Shown: positions 21,678 to 29,715 of the stretch, one piece after another | Layout of the letters: each line of letters begins with the position of its first letter | Position numbering within the stretch: position 1 is the first letter of the stretch | Assembly (NCBI GenBank): GCA_002413145.1 | Contig: DHWK01000034.1 | Location: 5,732-39,307, forward strand | Source of the DNA: a bacterium UBP12_UBA5184 | GTDB taxonomy: Bacteria > Vulcanimicrobiota > Vulcanimicrobiia > Vulcanimicrobiales > Vulcanimicrobiaceae | Direction of reading: 5' to 3' | DNA: 33,576 nucleotides | Program-made: the position numbers and the translations under genes | The notes under the pieces: generated by a model | Database searches by the model: none | What the model was told of the DNA's origin: nothing | Seen by the model: the letters and a program-made list of their open reading frames with translations, nothing else

Positions 21678-22478
21678 ATGCAGCCTGCCGTTAGCGTCGT
21701 CGTACGAGTCTTCAACGCCGAGCGCTATCTGCGCGAGGCGATCGATAGCGTCCTCGCGCAGAGTTTCGCCGATTTCGAATTGCTCGCGATCGACGACGGT
21801 TCGAGCGACGGCTCGCGCGCGATCCTCGAAGCGTTCGGCGACCCGCGGATTCGCATCCTGGGCCAACCCAACGGCGGAAAAATCGCCGCCGCCGCCCGCG
21901 GGCTGGGCGAGGCGCGCGGCCGCTACGTCGCGATCCTCGACGCCGACGATCGAGCCGCCCCCGAACGTCTTGCCCTTCAGGTCGCCTATCTCGACGCGCA
22001 TCCCGAAATCGTGCTCGTCGGTTCGGCGCTCGCCGTCATCGACGAACGCGGCGCGCCCGTCGGGATCCGCCGCTATCCGCAGGACGACGAAGCGTTGCGC
22101 AAAGAGATCACGATCTACAATCCGTTCGGACATTCGACGCTGACCTACCGCCGCGATGCGGCGCGCGCCGCCGGCGGCTACGATCCACGTTACGTGATCG
22201 AAGACTGGGACCTCAGCCTGCGCTTGATGCGTGTGGGTCGCGTTGCGAATCTCCCCGAAGTGCTGGCCGACTATCGGGTGCGGACCGCGCTCGATGCGCC
22301 GTTGGTCAAGCGGGTGCTGCGCGGCACGATCGCGGCCCGGGCGCTCGCGCACCAAACCTACGGATTCCCGCGCAGCCTGCGCAGCCTCGCCGTCGACGCC
22401 GGCCAGCGCGCGCTCTGCCTCGCGCCGGCGGCGCTGATCAACTGGCTCTGCTTCAAGGTCTTCTACCGTCGCGCTTAG
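21678..22478 (+). CDS. GT2 family glycosyltransferase
   Basis: This 266-residue GT-A glycosyltransferase starts with VSVVVRVFNAERYLREAIDS, then LLAIDDGSSDGSRAIL, VAILDADDRAAPERL (the DxD motif) and GYDPRYVIEDWDLSLRLMRV, where the ED/WD pair is the usual acceptor-side catalytic region. No membrane segment is obvious, though the last 25 residues are moderately hydrophobic. It probably builds a surface or cell-wall polysaccharide; the sugar is not predictable. ATG 21678 is used; an out-of-frame ATG lies four bases earlier. tatD follows 27 bases downstream. Confidence 0.88.
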   Translation: MQPAVSVVVRVFNAERYLREAIDSVLAQSFADFELLAIDDGSSDGSRAILEAFGDPRIRILGQPNGGKIAAAARGLGEARGRYVAILDADDRAAPERLALQVAYLDAHPEIVLVGSALAVIDERGAPVGIRRYPQDDEALRKEITIYNPFGHSTLTYRRDAARAAGGYDPRYVIEDWDLSLRLMRVGRVANLPEVLADYRVRTALDAPLVKRVLRGTIAARALAHQTYGFPRSLRSLAVDAGQRALCLAPAALINWLCFKVFYRRA

Positions 22479-22505
22479 GCGCGGCCGTGCTACCATCAGA
22501 CCCGG

Positions 22506-23276
22506 ATGCTCTTCGACAGCCACGCGCACGTCCACGACCCGAAGTTCGACGTCGACCGCGCAGCCACGCTCGCGCGCGCCGAAAAGGCCGGGGTGCGGCG
22601 CATCGTGACGGTCGGGTGCGACCTCGCCGACAGCCGCCGGGCGCTCGAGCTCGCCCATCAGTTTAGCTTGAGCGCTTCGATCGGGATCCATCCGCATGAG
22701 GCGAAGGAGGCTCCCGCCAACCTCGCGGCTGCCTTCGGCGCGCTGCGCGCCGTCGCGCCGGCGGCGCCCGTCGCGGTCGGCGAGACCGGACTCGACTACT
22801 ACTACGATCACAGCCCCCGCGACGTCCAGCGCGCGGTCTTCGTCGCCCAAATCCGTTACGCCCGAGAGCAAGGGCTGCCGCTTATCTTTCACCAGCGGGA
22901 CGCCTATGCCGACTTCGTGGCGATCCTGCGCGACGAGTTCGAGCCGCCGCTGCGCGGCATCGTTCACTGCTTCACCGGCGACGCGGCGCAGGCGCGGACG
23001 TTGGTCGACGAGTTCGGACTGACGCTGGGGATCGGCGGCGTCGTTACCTTCAAGAGTGCGCAGGCGTTACGCGAAGCGGTCCTCGCCGTCGGGCTCGATC
23101 GCGTGGTGCTCGAAACCGACTGCCCGTATCTCGCGCCCGAGCCGTACCGCGGACGGCGCAACGAGCCGGCCTTCGTCGCCGCGACGGCGGCGCGGCTCGC
23201 CGAACTCTTCGAGAGGCGGCCCGAAGAGATCGCCGCTCGCACGACCGCCAACGCCGAGACCATCTTCGGACCGTAA
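22506..23276 (+). CDS. tatD: TatD-family metal-dependent DNase
   Basis: This is a 256-residue TIM-barrel hydrolase of the amidohydrolase superfamily. Metal-binding motifs in order are FDSHAHVHD (His6, His8), AVGETGLDYYYDHSP with the bridging Glu, LIFHQRDA, IVHCFTGDA and LETDCPYLAPEP with the last Asp. Length and order are normal. TatD proteins are 3'-5' exonucleases and endonucleases linked to DNA repair and quality control. They are named from the tat operon of E. coli but are not part of the Tat translocase. Here it is about 3 kb from tatA, in a different gene cluster. ATG 22506 is the natural start. Confidence 0.94.
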   Translation: MLFDSHAHVHDPKFDVDRAATLARAEKAGVRRIVTVGCDLADSRRALELAHQFSLSASIGIHPHEAKEAPANLAAAFGALRAVAPAAPVAVGETGLDYYYDHSPRDVQRAVFVAQIRYAREQGLPLIFHQRDAYADFVAILRDEFEPPLRGIVHCFTGDAAQARTLVDEFGLTLGIGGVVTFKSAQALREAVLAVGLDRVVLETDCPYLAPEPYRGRRNEPAFVAATAARLAELFERRPEEIAARTTANAETIFGP

Positions 23277-23306
23277 CCGCGGAATCTGAGACGGGGCTGA
23301 GAATCG

Positions 23307-24161
23307 TTACACCGCCGACCAATCCCGTTCGAAGCGCGCTCGCAGCGCTCCGGCGACGGCCGGATCGTTCGTGCGCATCCCCCAGTCGAGCGTCCAGCCC
23401 TGGCCGGCGGTTGCGTTCGCCGAGCCGAGCCAGACCCCGGCACCGGCGACGCAAAACTTCCCGTCCGCGCGCGACCGTTCGACTTCGACGCCGGCCGCCC
23501 GCAACGCCGCGAGCGTCGCGTTGGCCGCGCGCGGCGCCGCGCGCTCCGCGAGCGCGCCGCCGTTGAGGATGAGTCGCATGTTCTTCTCGCCGCGCCGCGC
23601 TCGCTCGAGCAGCGCATCGCTGACGCACGAGACACCGAAGGACTCGGTCTCGCACTCGATCGCGGCGCCCGGCGCCGCCTCTCGGATCAGCGCGGCCTCG
23701 AGCGCGAGCGCGTGGTCCTTGCGTAGCGCGAGGTCGGCGGTATCGTAGGGTTTTCGTTCGATGGCGGATTCGATCGCCGCGGCGTCGGCGACGTCGGGGG
23801 TCGTCACGAAGGTCTCATCTTTCGCCCAATTGCGTTGCGCGAGGTAGGCGCGACCGTCGACCAGCGCGGCTTTTAAATGAAGAGGCGCGGAGTGCTCGTC
23901 GCTGAGTTGGGCGTCGACGTGATGCCGCTCGAGCGCCGCAACGGTATCGGCGTTGGCCTGCTGCAGCGCGTCGCGACGTCGCGGGTCGGGGAGCCAGGGC
24001 GCGCGTTCGAGCGTCACGCGGACGTCGCAGCCCCGATCGCCGGCCGCTTCGAGCGCGGCGACGACGGGGTTGCTCCTTTGAAGTTGCCACGAGCTCAATT
24101 CGACGCGCCGGGCGCGACCGATGGCGCCGATCAAATCGGAGCGGGTCGCAAAACCGATCAC
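23307..24161 (-). CDS. Phospholipase D-like (HKD) superfamily protein
   Basis: The preferred GTG start at 24161 gives 284 residues. The first PLD half has LIGAIGRARRVELSSWQLQR and HLKAALVD (H95, K97, D102), an intact HxKxxxxD motif. The second half has NMRLILNGG and DGKFCVAGAGVWLGSANATA. The Lys and the GS-x-N part remain there, but the His position is Asp, so the second HKD is degenerate. No signal peptide is seen, so it may be a cytosolic nuclease, phosphodiesterase or inactive relative. The frame is open to 24320, but GTG 24161 overlaps the stop of a small ORF as GTGA, and homology-like sequence begins right there. Confidence 0.7.
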   Translation of the reverse strand: MIGFATRSDLIGAIGRARRVELSSWQLQRSNPVVAALEAAGDRGCDVRVTLERAPWLPDPRRRDALQQANADTVAALERHHVDAQLSDEHSAPLHLKAALVDGRAYLAQRNWAKDETFVTTPDVADAAAIESAIERKPYDTADLALRKDHALALEAALIREAAPGAAIECETESFGVSCVSDALLERARRGEKNMRLILNGGALAERAAPRAANATLAALRAAGVEVERSRADGKFCVAGAGVWLGSANATAGQGWTLDWGMRTNDPAVAGALRARFERDWSAV

Positions 24162-24289
24162 GGCGCCGGCCGGCGTTGCAGCCAGTCGAAACCGGCGCCC
24201 AGCAGCTTCTGCAGCGCGGCGCCTAGCGGCGTCCGCGCCGGAGCCGCCGGCGCCTCGCGGTCGGTCGAAAAGATCGCTATCGGGATCAT
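24158..24289 (-). CDS. Small 43-residue protein translationally coupled to the PLD-like gene
   Basis: ATG at 24289 is preceded by AAGGAG (24297-24302) with seven bases spacing, one of the best ribosome binding sites in this window. The frame encodes MIPIAIFSTDREAPAAPART, then PLGAALQKLLGAGFDWLQRR and a short Pro-Ala end. The second half could form an amphipathic helix. Its TGA overlaps the GTG of the PLD-like gene (GTGA). The frame continues upstream to 24403, but that part overlaps the menG start and lacks a site. It could be a real small protein, a leader that controls PLD translation, or the original N-terminus separated by a frameshift. I do not recognise the sequence. Confidence 0.5.
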   Translation of the reverse strand: MIPIAIFSTDREAPAAPARTPLGAALQKLLGAGFDWLQRRPAP

Positions 24290-24401
24290 CGATTTGCTCC
24301 TTTTTGCGGCAAGTCGCCACGCCGTCAGATCACGCCGGCGGACCCGGCCGCCAAGAGGGAGCCGGAAACCGAGCGCGCCAGCCTGAAGCCAGCCTGAGCT
24401 C

Positions 24402-25097
24402 ATGCAAAAATCCGTCTTCGTCCGCGAGATGTTCGCCGAAATCGCGCCGCGCTACGACCGGGCCAATCGCGTTCTGACCGCGGGCGTCGACGAGCGCTGG
24501 CGCGGGCGAGCGATTCGCGAGCTGGCGGCCGCTCCCGGTAGCCGCATCCTCGACCTGTGCTGCGGCACCGGCGATCTGACGTTCGGCCTAGTGCGGCGCG
24601 ACCCGACCCTCCAGGTCACCGGAATCGACTTCTGCGCCCCGATGCTCGACGCCGCGCACGCGCGCGCGAAAAAAGTCGCGTCGGGCGCCGACCTCCGCTT
24701 CGTCGAGGGCGACGTCATGGCGTTGCCCTTCGAAGACGCCTCATTCGACGGCGCGATCATGGGTTTCTCGATGCGCAACGTCGTCGACATCGTCGCGACC
24801 TTGCGTGAGGCGCGCCGCGCCTTACGACCCGGAGCGCGCCTGGTGAACCTTGACGTCACGCGCGCGCCCAACCCGCTCTTCCGACGTGCCTTCGAGCTCT
24901 ATTTCTACCGAATCGTTCCACTCGTCGGCGGGATCGTCGGCGGCTCGAAAAGCGCGTATCGCTACCTGCCGAGTTCGCTCGTCAATTTTCCGGATGCCGA
25001 CGGTTTGTCCGAGCGCTTCGGCCTCGCGGGATTCAAGGACGTTCGGTACCTGCGGATGGGCGTCGGCGCGATCGCGATCCACGTAGGCGTCGCATGA
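24402..25097 (+). CDS. menG: Demethylmenaquinone methyltransferase (UbiE/MenG)
   Basis: This 231-residue class I SAM methyltransferase has VREMFAEIAPRYDRANRVLT at the N-terminus (UbiE signature 1), ILDLCCGTGDLTFGL (SAM motif I), GDVMALPFEDASFDGAIMGF and MRNVVDI (signature 2), and PLVGGIVGGSKSAYRYLPSS. It adds the ring methyl group to demethylmenaquinone. It could also act on a ubiquinone precursor, but no other ubiquinone gene is visible. The ATGA overlap with the polyprenyl synthase joins headgroup methylation and side-chain synthesis in one message. Confidence 0.93.
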   Translation: MQKSVFVREMFAEIAPRYDRANRVLTAGVDERWRGRAIRELAAAPGSRILDLCCGTGDLTFGLVRRDPTLQVTGIDFCAPMLDAAHARAKKVASGADLRFVEGDVMALPFEDASFDGAIMGFSMRNVVDIVATLREARRALRPGARLVNLDVTRAPNPLFRRAFELYFYRIVPLVGGIVGGSKSAYRYLPSSLVNFPDADGLSERFGLAGFKDVRYLRMGVGAIAIHVGVA

Positions 25098-26098
25098 TCG
25101 GGACGCGCGGCACGCGCGCCGAGTCGGACGACCGCGATCTCTCGGCGCTGGTCGAGGAATTCTTCCGCACGACCTTTGCGACCGACAATCTGCTCATCAC
25201 CGAGGCGGTACGCCGTATGCTCGCCGCCGGCGGAAAGCGGCTGCGCCCGCGTCTAACGCTGCTCGCCGCCGAAGCGAACGGGGCCGACCCGCGCGAGCAC
25301 CTTGCCCTGGCCGCATACATGGAACTCATTCACGTCGGCACGCTCATTCACGACGACGTCGTCGATCGTGCCGACACGCGGCGCGGCGTGAACGCGACCG
25401 CGATCGACTACGGCAACCGCGTCAGCGTCCTCGCCGGCGACTATCTGTTCGCCTGGATCTTCAAGAACGTAACCGCGAACTATCCGGCGCCAGTCCCGCA
25501 TATCCTCAGTTCGACGCTCGCCGCTATCACCGACGGCGAGGTCTTGCAGCTGCGCGCGCTCGGCGACCTCGACCTTCCGCTTTCACAGTACCTCGAGGTC
25601 GTCGTCAAGAAGACGGCTAGCCTCTTCTCCGCCTCCGCCGAGTGCGGCGCGATCATGGCCGGAGCGGAGTCCTCGCGCGTGAAGGCCCTGCGCGATTTCG
25701 GCCGCCACTTCGGCATCGCATTTCAGATGCTCGACGATCTGCTCGACGTGACGGCCGACGAAAGCGAGATCGGCAAGCCCGTCGGCAACGACCTGCGCGA
25801 GCGCAAGATCACGATCCCGCTCATCCTCGCCCTCGAAGACGGTAGCCGCGAAGTCCGTGGCGAGATCGAACGCTACTATCGAACCGGGCCGGAGCAAGGC
25901 GAGCGCCCCGCCGAGCTGCGCCGCCTCAGCGAGCTCATCCTGGCCGCCGGCGGCGCGCGCAAAACGCGGGAGGCGATCGCGGACTACGTCGAGCGGGCGA
26001 AGTCCGCGCTCGCTCCGCTCGGAGCGACGCCGGCTCGGCTAGAGCTCGCCGCCCTCGCCGACGGCTTGGCGCGGGACAGCGTCGCCAGGACGCGGTAA
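25094..26098 (+). CDS. Long-chain all-trans polyprenyl diphosphate synthase
   Basis: This is a 334-residue isoprenoid synthase. The first Asp-rich motif DDVVD is at residues 87-91 in MELIHVGTLIHDDVVDRADT, and the second is DDLLD at 214-218 in FQMLDDLLDVTADESEIGKP. GGKRLRPRLTLLAAEA binds the diphosphate. Small residues before the first motif and the lack of bulky aromatics fit a long product, such as the C35-C45 chain of menaquinone; exact length cannot be read here. Start ATG 25094 overlaps menG. It matches the IspB/HepT/SdsA group. Confidence 0.92.
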   Translation: MIGTRGTRAESDDRDLSALVEEFFRTTFATDNLLITEAVRRMLAAGGKRLRPRLTLLAAEANGADPREHLALAAYMELIHVGTLIHDDVVDRADTRRGVNATAIDYGNRVSVLAGDYLFAWIFKNVTANYPAPVPHILSSTLAAITDGEVLQLRALGDLDLPLSQYLEVVVKKTASLFSASAECGAIMAGAESSRVKALRDFGRHFGIAFQMLDDLLDVTADESEIGKPVGNDLRERKITIPLILALEDGSREVRGEIERYYRTGPEQGERPAELRRLSELILAAGGARKTREAIADYVERAKSALAPLGATPARLELAALADGLARDSVARTR

Positions 26099-26106
26099 GA
26101 TGAAAA

Positions 26107-26148
26107 CCGGCCTTTTTGGGGCCGGCCGCGGCGAGCCGTCTTCGCCGC
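26107..26148 (+). other. Two adjacent hairpins between polyprenyl synthase and tatA
   Basis: Hairpin one is ccggcc (26107-26112) with ggccgg (26120-26125) and a seven-base loop. Hairpin two is gcggcga (26128-26134) with tcgccgc (26142-26148) and a seven-base loop. Both stems are perfect. No T-run follows, so this is not a normal intrinsic terminator. It may stabilise or separate the upstream and downstream messages. In DNA this GC-rich such stems can also arise by chance. Confidence 0.35.
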
Positions 26149-26180
26149 CGGATCAGGGTGAAAGGTAACGACGAAATCAG

Positions 26181-26492
26181 ATGTTTGGTGGTTGGGAACC
26201 GGCGATGTACGTAGGACTGCTCGGCGGCTACGAATGGGTGATCCTCGTCGGAGCGGCGATCGTGCTCTTCGGCGGATCGAAGATTCGCGACGTCGCGCGC
26301 GGCCTCGGAGCCGCAAAGAAAGAGTTCCAGGTCGGGCAGGCGGAGGCCGAGGTCGCGGCCGAACGAGCCCGCGCTCAGGCGCGCGCGCAGGCCGAAGCTG
26401 AGGCGGCGGCCCGAGACGCCGAGGCCGCGAAGCCCGACGCCGCACAAGGAACGTCGAGCGCCGCGCCGAGCTCCACGCCGCCGGTCCCCTAG
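26181..26492 (+). CDS. tatA: Sec-independent translocase subunit TatA/TatB
   Basis: This 103-residue protein has one N-terminal membrane helix (GYEWVILVGAAIVLFGGSKI, about 16-35), the FGG hinge in place of the usual FGP, then an amphipathic helix (RDVARGLGAAKKEFQVGQAE) and an Ala/Glu-rich, probably helical tail. It forms the Tat pore with TatC and exports folded proteins such as the Rieske subunit encoded downstream. Only one TatA/B-type gene is present here. An internal ATG at 26205 is an alternative start with GGGA nearby. tatC starts within nine bases of the stop. Confidence 0.92.
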   Translation: MFGGWEPAMYVGLLGGYEWVILVGAAIVLFGGSKIRDVARGLGAAKKEFQVGQAEAEVAAERARAQARAQAEAEAAARDAEAAKPDAAQGTSSAAPSSTPPVP

Positions 26493-26497
26493 CGCCC

Positions 26498-27280
26498 TTG
26501 TTGGCCGAGAAGCCGCCGGAGCTCGACGGAAAGCGCGAGTCGTCCTGGGATCAGAAAGAGATGCCGTTTACGGAGCACCTGCGGGAGCTCCGTAACCGTC
26601 TCATGATTGCGTCCATCACCGTCGGCGTGCTGGCGGCGGCGTTGTTTTGGCCCGCCAAATTCATCATCATCTGGATGAAAAACGAGTATCTGGGAAAAGC
26701 GGTGCAGCTCCACGCCTTCGCCCCAACCGACGTGCTGTTCACTGAATTCAAGTTCTCGCTGTACGGCGCGATCGTGCTGGGTTTGCCGGTCATCGTCTAT
26801 CAGGCGTGGATGTTCATCGTGCCGGCGTTTCATCCGCGTACGCGCCGCATCGTCTACGTCTACACCGCGCCTTCGCTCTTGCTCGCCGCCGCCGGCATCT
26901 TGTTCTGCCACTACTTCATCATTCACAAGGTCCTGACGGCGTTGCTCGCGATCACCGAGAGCGTCGCCACGGAGACCTTCGGCGTCGCCGCGACGCTGAA
27001 CATCATTCTGCTCCTGTTCCTGGCGTTCGCGCTCGTCTTTCAAACGCCGACGGTGCTGGTCGCCCTGGCCCGAATCGGCGTCATCAACGTCGCGATGCTG
27101 CGCAAATACCGGCGCTACGCCGGTATGGGCATCCTCGTCGCCAGCGGCATCGCCGCCCCCGACGCCTCGCCGGTGACGATGATGCTGATCGCGGTGCCGA
27201 TGTACGTCCTCTACGAAGCGAGCATCTGGATTATCATCCTGCTCGAGAAGTCGTGGCGCCGCGACGCCGAACGCGCGTAA
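26498..27280 (+). CDS. tatC: Sec-independent protein translocase TatC
   Basis: This is a polytopic protein of about 260 residues with six membrane helices. KEMPFTEHLRELRNRLMIAS is the conserved N-terminal TatC signature, followed by LPVIVYQAWMFIVPAFHPRT and PDASPVTMMLIAVPMYVLYE at the C-terminal end. TatC recognises twin-arginine signal peptides. The start is a TTG at 26498 or 26501. The ATG at 26561 lies inside the KEMPF signature, where homologs continue upstream, so it is less likely. resB starts 11 bases after the stop. Confidence 0.94.
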   Translation: MLAEKPPELDGKRESSWDQKEMPFTEHLRELRNRLMIASITVGVLAAALFWPAKFIIIWMKNEYLGKAVQLHAFAPTDVLFTEFKFSLYGAIVLGLPVIVYQAWMFIVPAFHPRTRRIVYVYTAPSLLLAAAGILFCHYFIIHKVLTALLAITESVATETFGVAATLNIILLLFLAFALVFQTPTVLVALARIGVINVAMLRKYRRYAGMGILVASGIAAPDASPVTMMLIAVPMYVLYEASIWIIILLEKSWRRDAERA

Positions 27281-27290
27281 GGGGCGCCTG

Positions 27291-28691
27291 ATGACGATGA
27301 CGACCGCTTCGAAGGTTGAACCGCTGGGGCTGCGCGGCTGGCTCGACGACCAATTCGGCGACCTCCTCTGGCAGCTCTCGAACTTTTGGTTCGGGATGAC
27401 GCTGCTCGGATTCTGGGGGTTCATGACGCTGCTCGGCGTCGTGATCGACCAGGGCAAGGATCCGGCGACGTACTTCGAGACCTTTCCGGCGCCGCTCGCG
27501 CGCCTCGTCCTGCGGCTGCACCTCGACAACATCTATCACGGCACGGCGTACGTCGCGCTGGTCGGATTTATCATCGCCTGCATGACGCTCGCGACTTTCA
27601 AACGGGTGATTCCGGCCCGTCTGCCGCCGCTGCACCCGGTGAAGATCGAGAAGGTGCCGCTCAACGCCTCGCTCGATCTGCCCGGCGATGCGGCGAGCGT
27701 CCGCGAGCGCGTCGCGTCGTTCTTGCGCGAAAAGGGGTACTTGGTGCGCAAACGCGAGCTGGGCGGCACCGTATGGACCTTCGCCGACAAGCACAACTGG
27801 GCGCGGCGCGGCGTCCTGATCGCGCACCTCGGTTTCGTCATCGTCGCGATCGGGACGACGCTGTACTGGGCTTGGGGTTACAGCGGCGAGACGGCGATCG
27901 TCTCGGGAACCGCCCAAACCATCCGTGAAAATGGGACGCAGCTGAAACTCGATCGATTCGCGTACGAGTTCCAGCCGATTCGCACGCGCAACGGCCTGGT
28001 CTATCAACCGCTCGATTACGTCTCATACCTCCAGGTCGCGCCGCGCGGCGGGACGCCGCACGCGGCCGTCCTGCGCGTGAACGAGCCCCTCAATGTCGAT
28101 GGGACGTTGTACTACCAGGCGTCCTACGGCGCCGCGCTCTCGCTCGGCTTGAGCAAGGCCGGCCGGCCGGCGGAGAGTGCGCGGGCGATGCTGCTGCCGG
28201 GCGAAAGCTTCCCGATCGGCACGACGACGCGTTCGATTCGCTACGAGCGCTTCGTCGGGACGATCGAGAAAAACGGCGCGATCGGGGCCGACCCGCGACC
28301 GAACAACCCCGGCGCCATCCTCTCGGTCCTCGACGGCGACCAGCTCATCGGGCGCGCGCTCGTCCCGATCGGCGGCGACCTCGCTCTGGGCAACGGATAT
28401 CGCGTCGCGGCGACGCGCTACGCCTTCTTCAGCGGCATTCAATATCGGCACGATCCGGGGATCCCGTTCGTCGCGCTCGGCGCGTTCGTGCTCTTGAGCG
28501 GGCTCGTGATCTCATTCCACTTCCTCCCCGCTCGGCTCTACGTGCGCGTCGACCAAACGCCCGGCGGCTCGCGCGTCTCGCTGGCCGCGACGACGGTCAA
28601 GGGCTTCGAGATTTTCGAAGAACAGTTTGCGGAGCTCGTCGAGACGCTCGGGCGAGGCCTGGGGATTCCGTTCGAGAACTCGCCGGGGTAG
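27291..28691 (+). CDS. resB: Cytochrome c biogenesis protein ResB/Ccs1
   Basis: This is a 466-residue ResB-family membrane protein. Three membrane segments lie in the first 200 residues (LSNFWFGMTLLGFWGFMTLL near 31-50, a second near 85-103 and a third near 185-205). A large periplasmic domain (about 205-400) is followed by a last membrane segment (FVALGAFVLLSGLVISFHFL). HRxRGVLIAHLGF-like sequence (WARRGVLIAHLGFVIVAIGT) carries the conserved His before the third segment. With CcsA it forms the system II heme exporter and ligase for c-type cytochromes. Length is normal. Confidence 0.92.
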   Translation: MTMTTASKVEPLGLRGWLDDQFGDLLWQLSNFWFGMTLLGFWGFMTLLGVVIDQGKDPATYFETFPAPLARLVLRLHLDNIYHGTAYVALVGFIIACMTLATFKRVIPARLPPLHPVKIEKVPLNASLDLPGDAASVRERVASFLREKGYLVRKRELGGTVWTFADKHNWARRGVLIAHLGFVIVAIGTTLYWAWGYSGETAIVSGTAQTIRENGTQLKLDRFAYEFQPIRTRNGLVYQPLDYVSYLQVAPRGGTPHAAVLRVNEPLNVDGTLYYQASYGAALSLGLSKAGRPAESARAMLLPGESFPIGTTTRSIRYERFVGTIEKNGAIGADPRPNNPGAILSVLDGDQLIGRALVPIGGDLALGNGYRVAATRYAFFSGIQYRHDPGIPFVALGAFVLLSGLVISFHFLPARLYVRVDQTPGGSRVSLAATTVKGFEIFEEQFAELVETLGRGLGIPFENSPG

Positions 28692-28714
28692 ACGCTGACA
28701 ACCCGGAGCCCAAC

Positions 28715-29662
28715 ATGTCTTTCGATCAAGAAATCATCCTCGTCGCCATCTCGGCCTACATCGTCGGGACGCTAGCCCTCCTTAATTTCTTGCTGACCCG
28801 CAGCGAAATTGCCAAACGCATCGGCGTCCCGTTGGCGGTGCTGGGATGTGCCGCCCAATTCTACGAGCTCGCGTATCGCGGCACGACGACGCACATTTGG
28901 CCGCTAACGAACCTCTACGGCTCGCTGACGCTGTTTGCCGCGATGAGCGTCTTGATCTTCTTGGGATTCGCGTTTCGTTACCAGCTCTGGTTCATGGGCG
29001 GCTTCGTCCTCGGGCTGGCGGCCTGCTTCAGCGCGTACTCGCTGACCTGGGACGTCGGGTACCTTCCCGCCGTGCCGGCGCTGCAATCGTACTGGATCAA
29101 GATTCACGTTCCGCTGGTCATCTCGGCGTATGCGTCGTTTCTGGTAGCCTTCGTTTCGTCGCTCCTCTATCTCATCAAGTTCTACGGCGAACGGGCACTC
29201 GCAGCCGAAAGCGTCTCGTTGCAGCCGGCGACCGCCGGCGGCCCGGCGCTCGGGTCGGCGCGCCCGCGGGCGATCATCGTCGGCGACGCACCGAATCTCG
29301 AGCGCGCAGCGGCCGGCGGAAATACGCTCGCACTGTGGCTCGCGACCCTGCCGACGCTCCCGACGCTCGACATCATCACGTACCGCATCGTCGCACTCGG
29401 CTTACCGCTGCTCTCGCTCGGCATCATCACCGGTGCGTGGTGGGCCAAGGAAGCCTGGGGCGCCTATTGGCAGTGGGACCCGAAGGAGACGGCCGCGCTT
29501 TTCTCCTGGGTGATCTACCTGCTCTACCTGCACCTGCACACGCGCAATACGTGGCGGGGGCTCAACTGCGCGTGGCTCGCCGCGCTCGGATTCATCTCGA
29601 TCATCTTCTGCTACCTCGGCGTCAACATCTGGGTCAGCGGCCTCCACTCCTACAAGACCTAG
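28715..29662 (+). CDS. ccsA: Cytochrome c heme lyase/exporter subunit CcsA (ResC)
   Basis: This 315-residue polytopic protein of the CcmC/CcmF/CcsA family carries the tryptophan-rich WWD motif WGAYWQWDPKETAALFSW, which holds heme on the outer face, and flanking His residues (for example in IKIHVPLVISAYA and LYLHLHTRNTW). Eight membrane helices are likely. It follows resB by 23 bases, forming a complete system II unit. Its clients here include the cytochrome c domain of the cytochrome b fusion at 32032-33540. ATG 28715 is clear. Confidence 0.95.
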   Translation: MSFDQEIILVAISAYIVGTLALLNFLLTRSEIAKRIGVPLAVLGCAAQFYELAYRGTTTHIWPLTNLYGSLTLFAAMSVLIFLGFAFRYQLWFMGGFVLGLAACFSAYSLTWDVGYLPAVPALQSYWIKIHVPLVISAYASFLVAFVSSLLYLIKFYGERALAAESVSLQPATAGGPALGSARPRAIIVGDAPNLERAAAGGNTLALWLATLPTLPTLDIITYRIVALGLPLLSLGIITGAWWAKEAWGAYWQWDPKETAALFSWVIYLLYLHLHTRNTWRGLNCAWLAALGFISIIFCYLGVNIWVSGLHSYKT

Positions 29663-29715
29663 CCCCGCCCGCTCAGAGCAACCTCCGCCCGCGGCGTGCG
29701 GTTGAAAGGGGCGAC

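Noticed and set aside
24162..24320. Long N-terminal extension of the PLD-like protein from GTG 24320
   Set aside because: The extra residues are Arg/Ala-rich and low quality, have no ribosome binding site and overlap a better small frame; PLD-like sequence begins at 24161.
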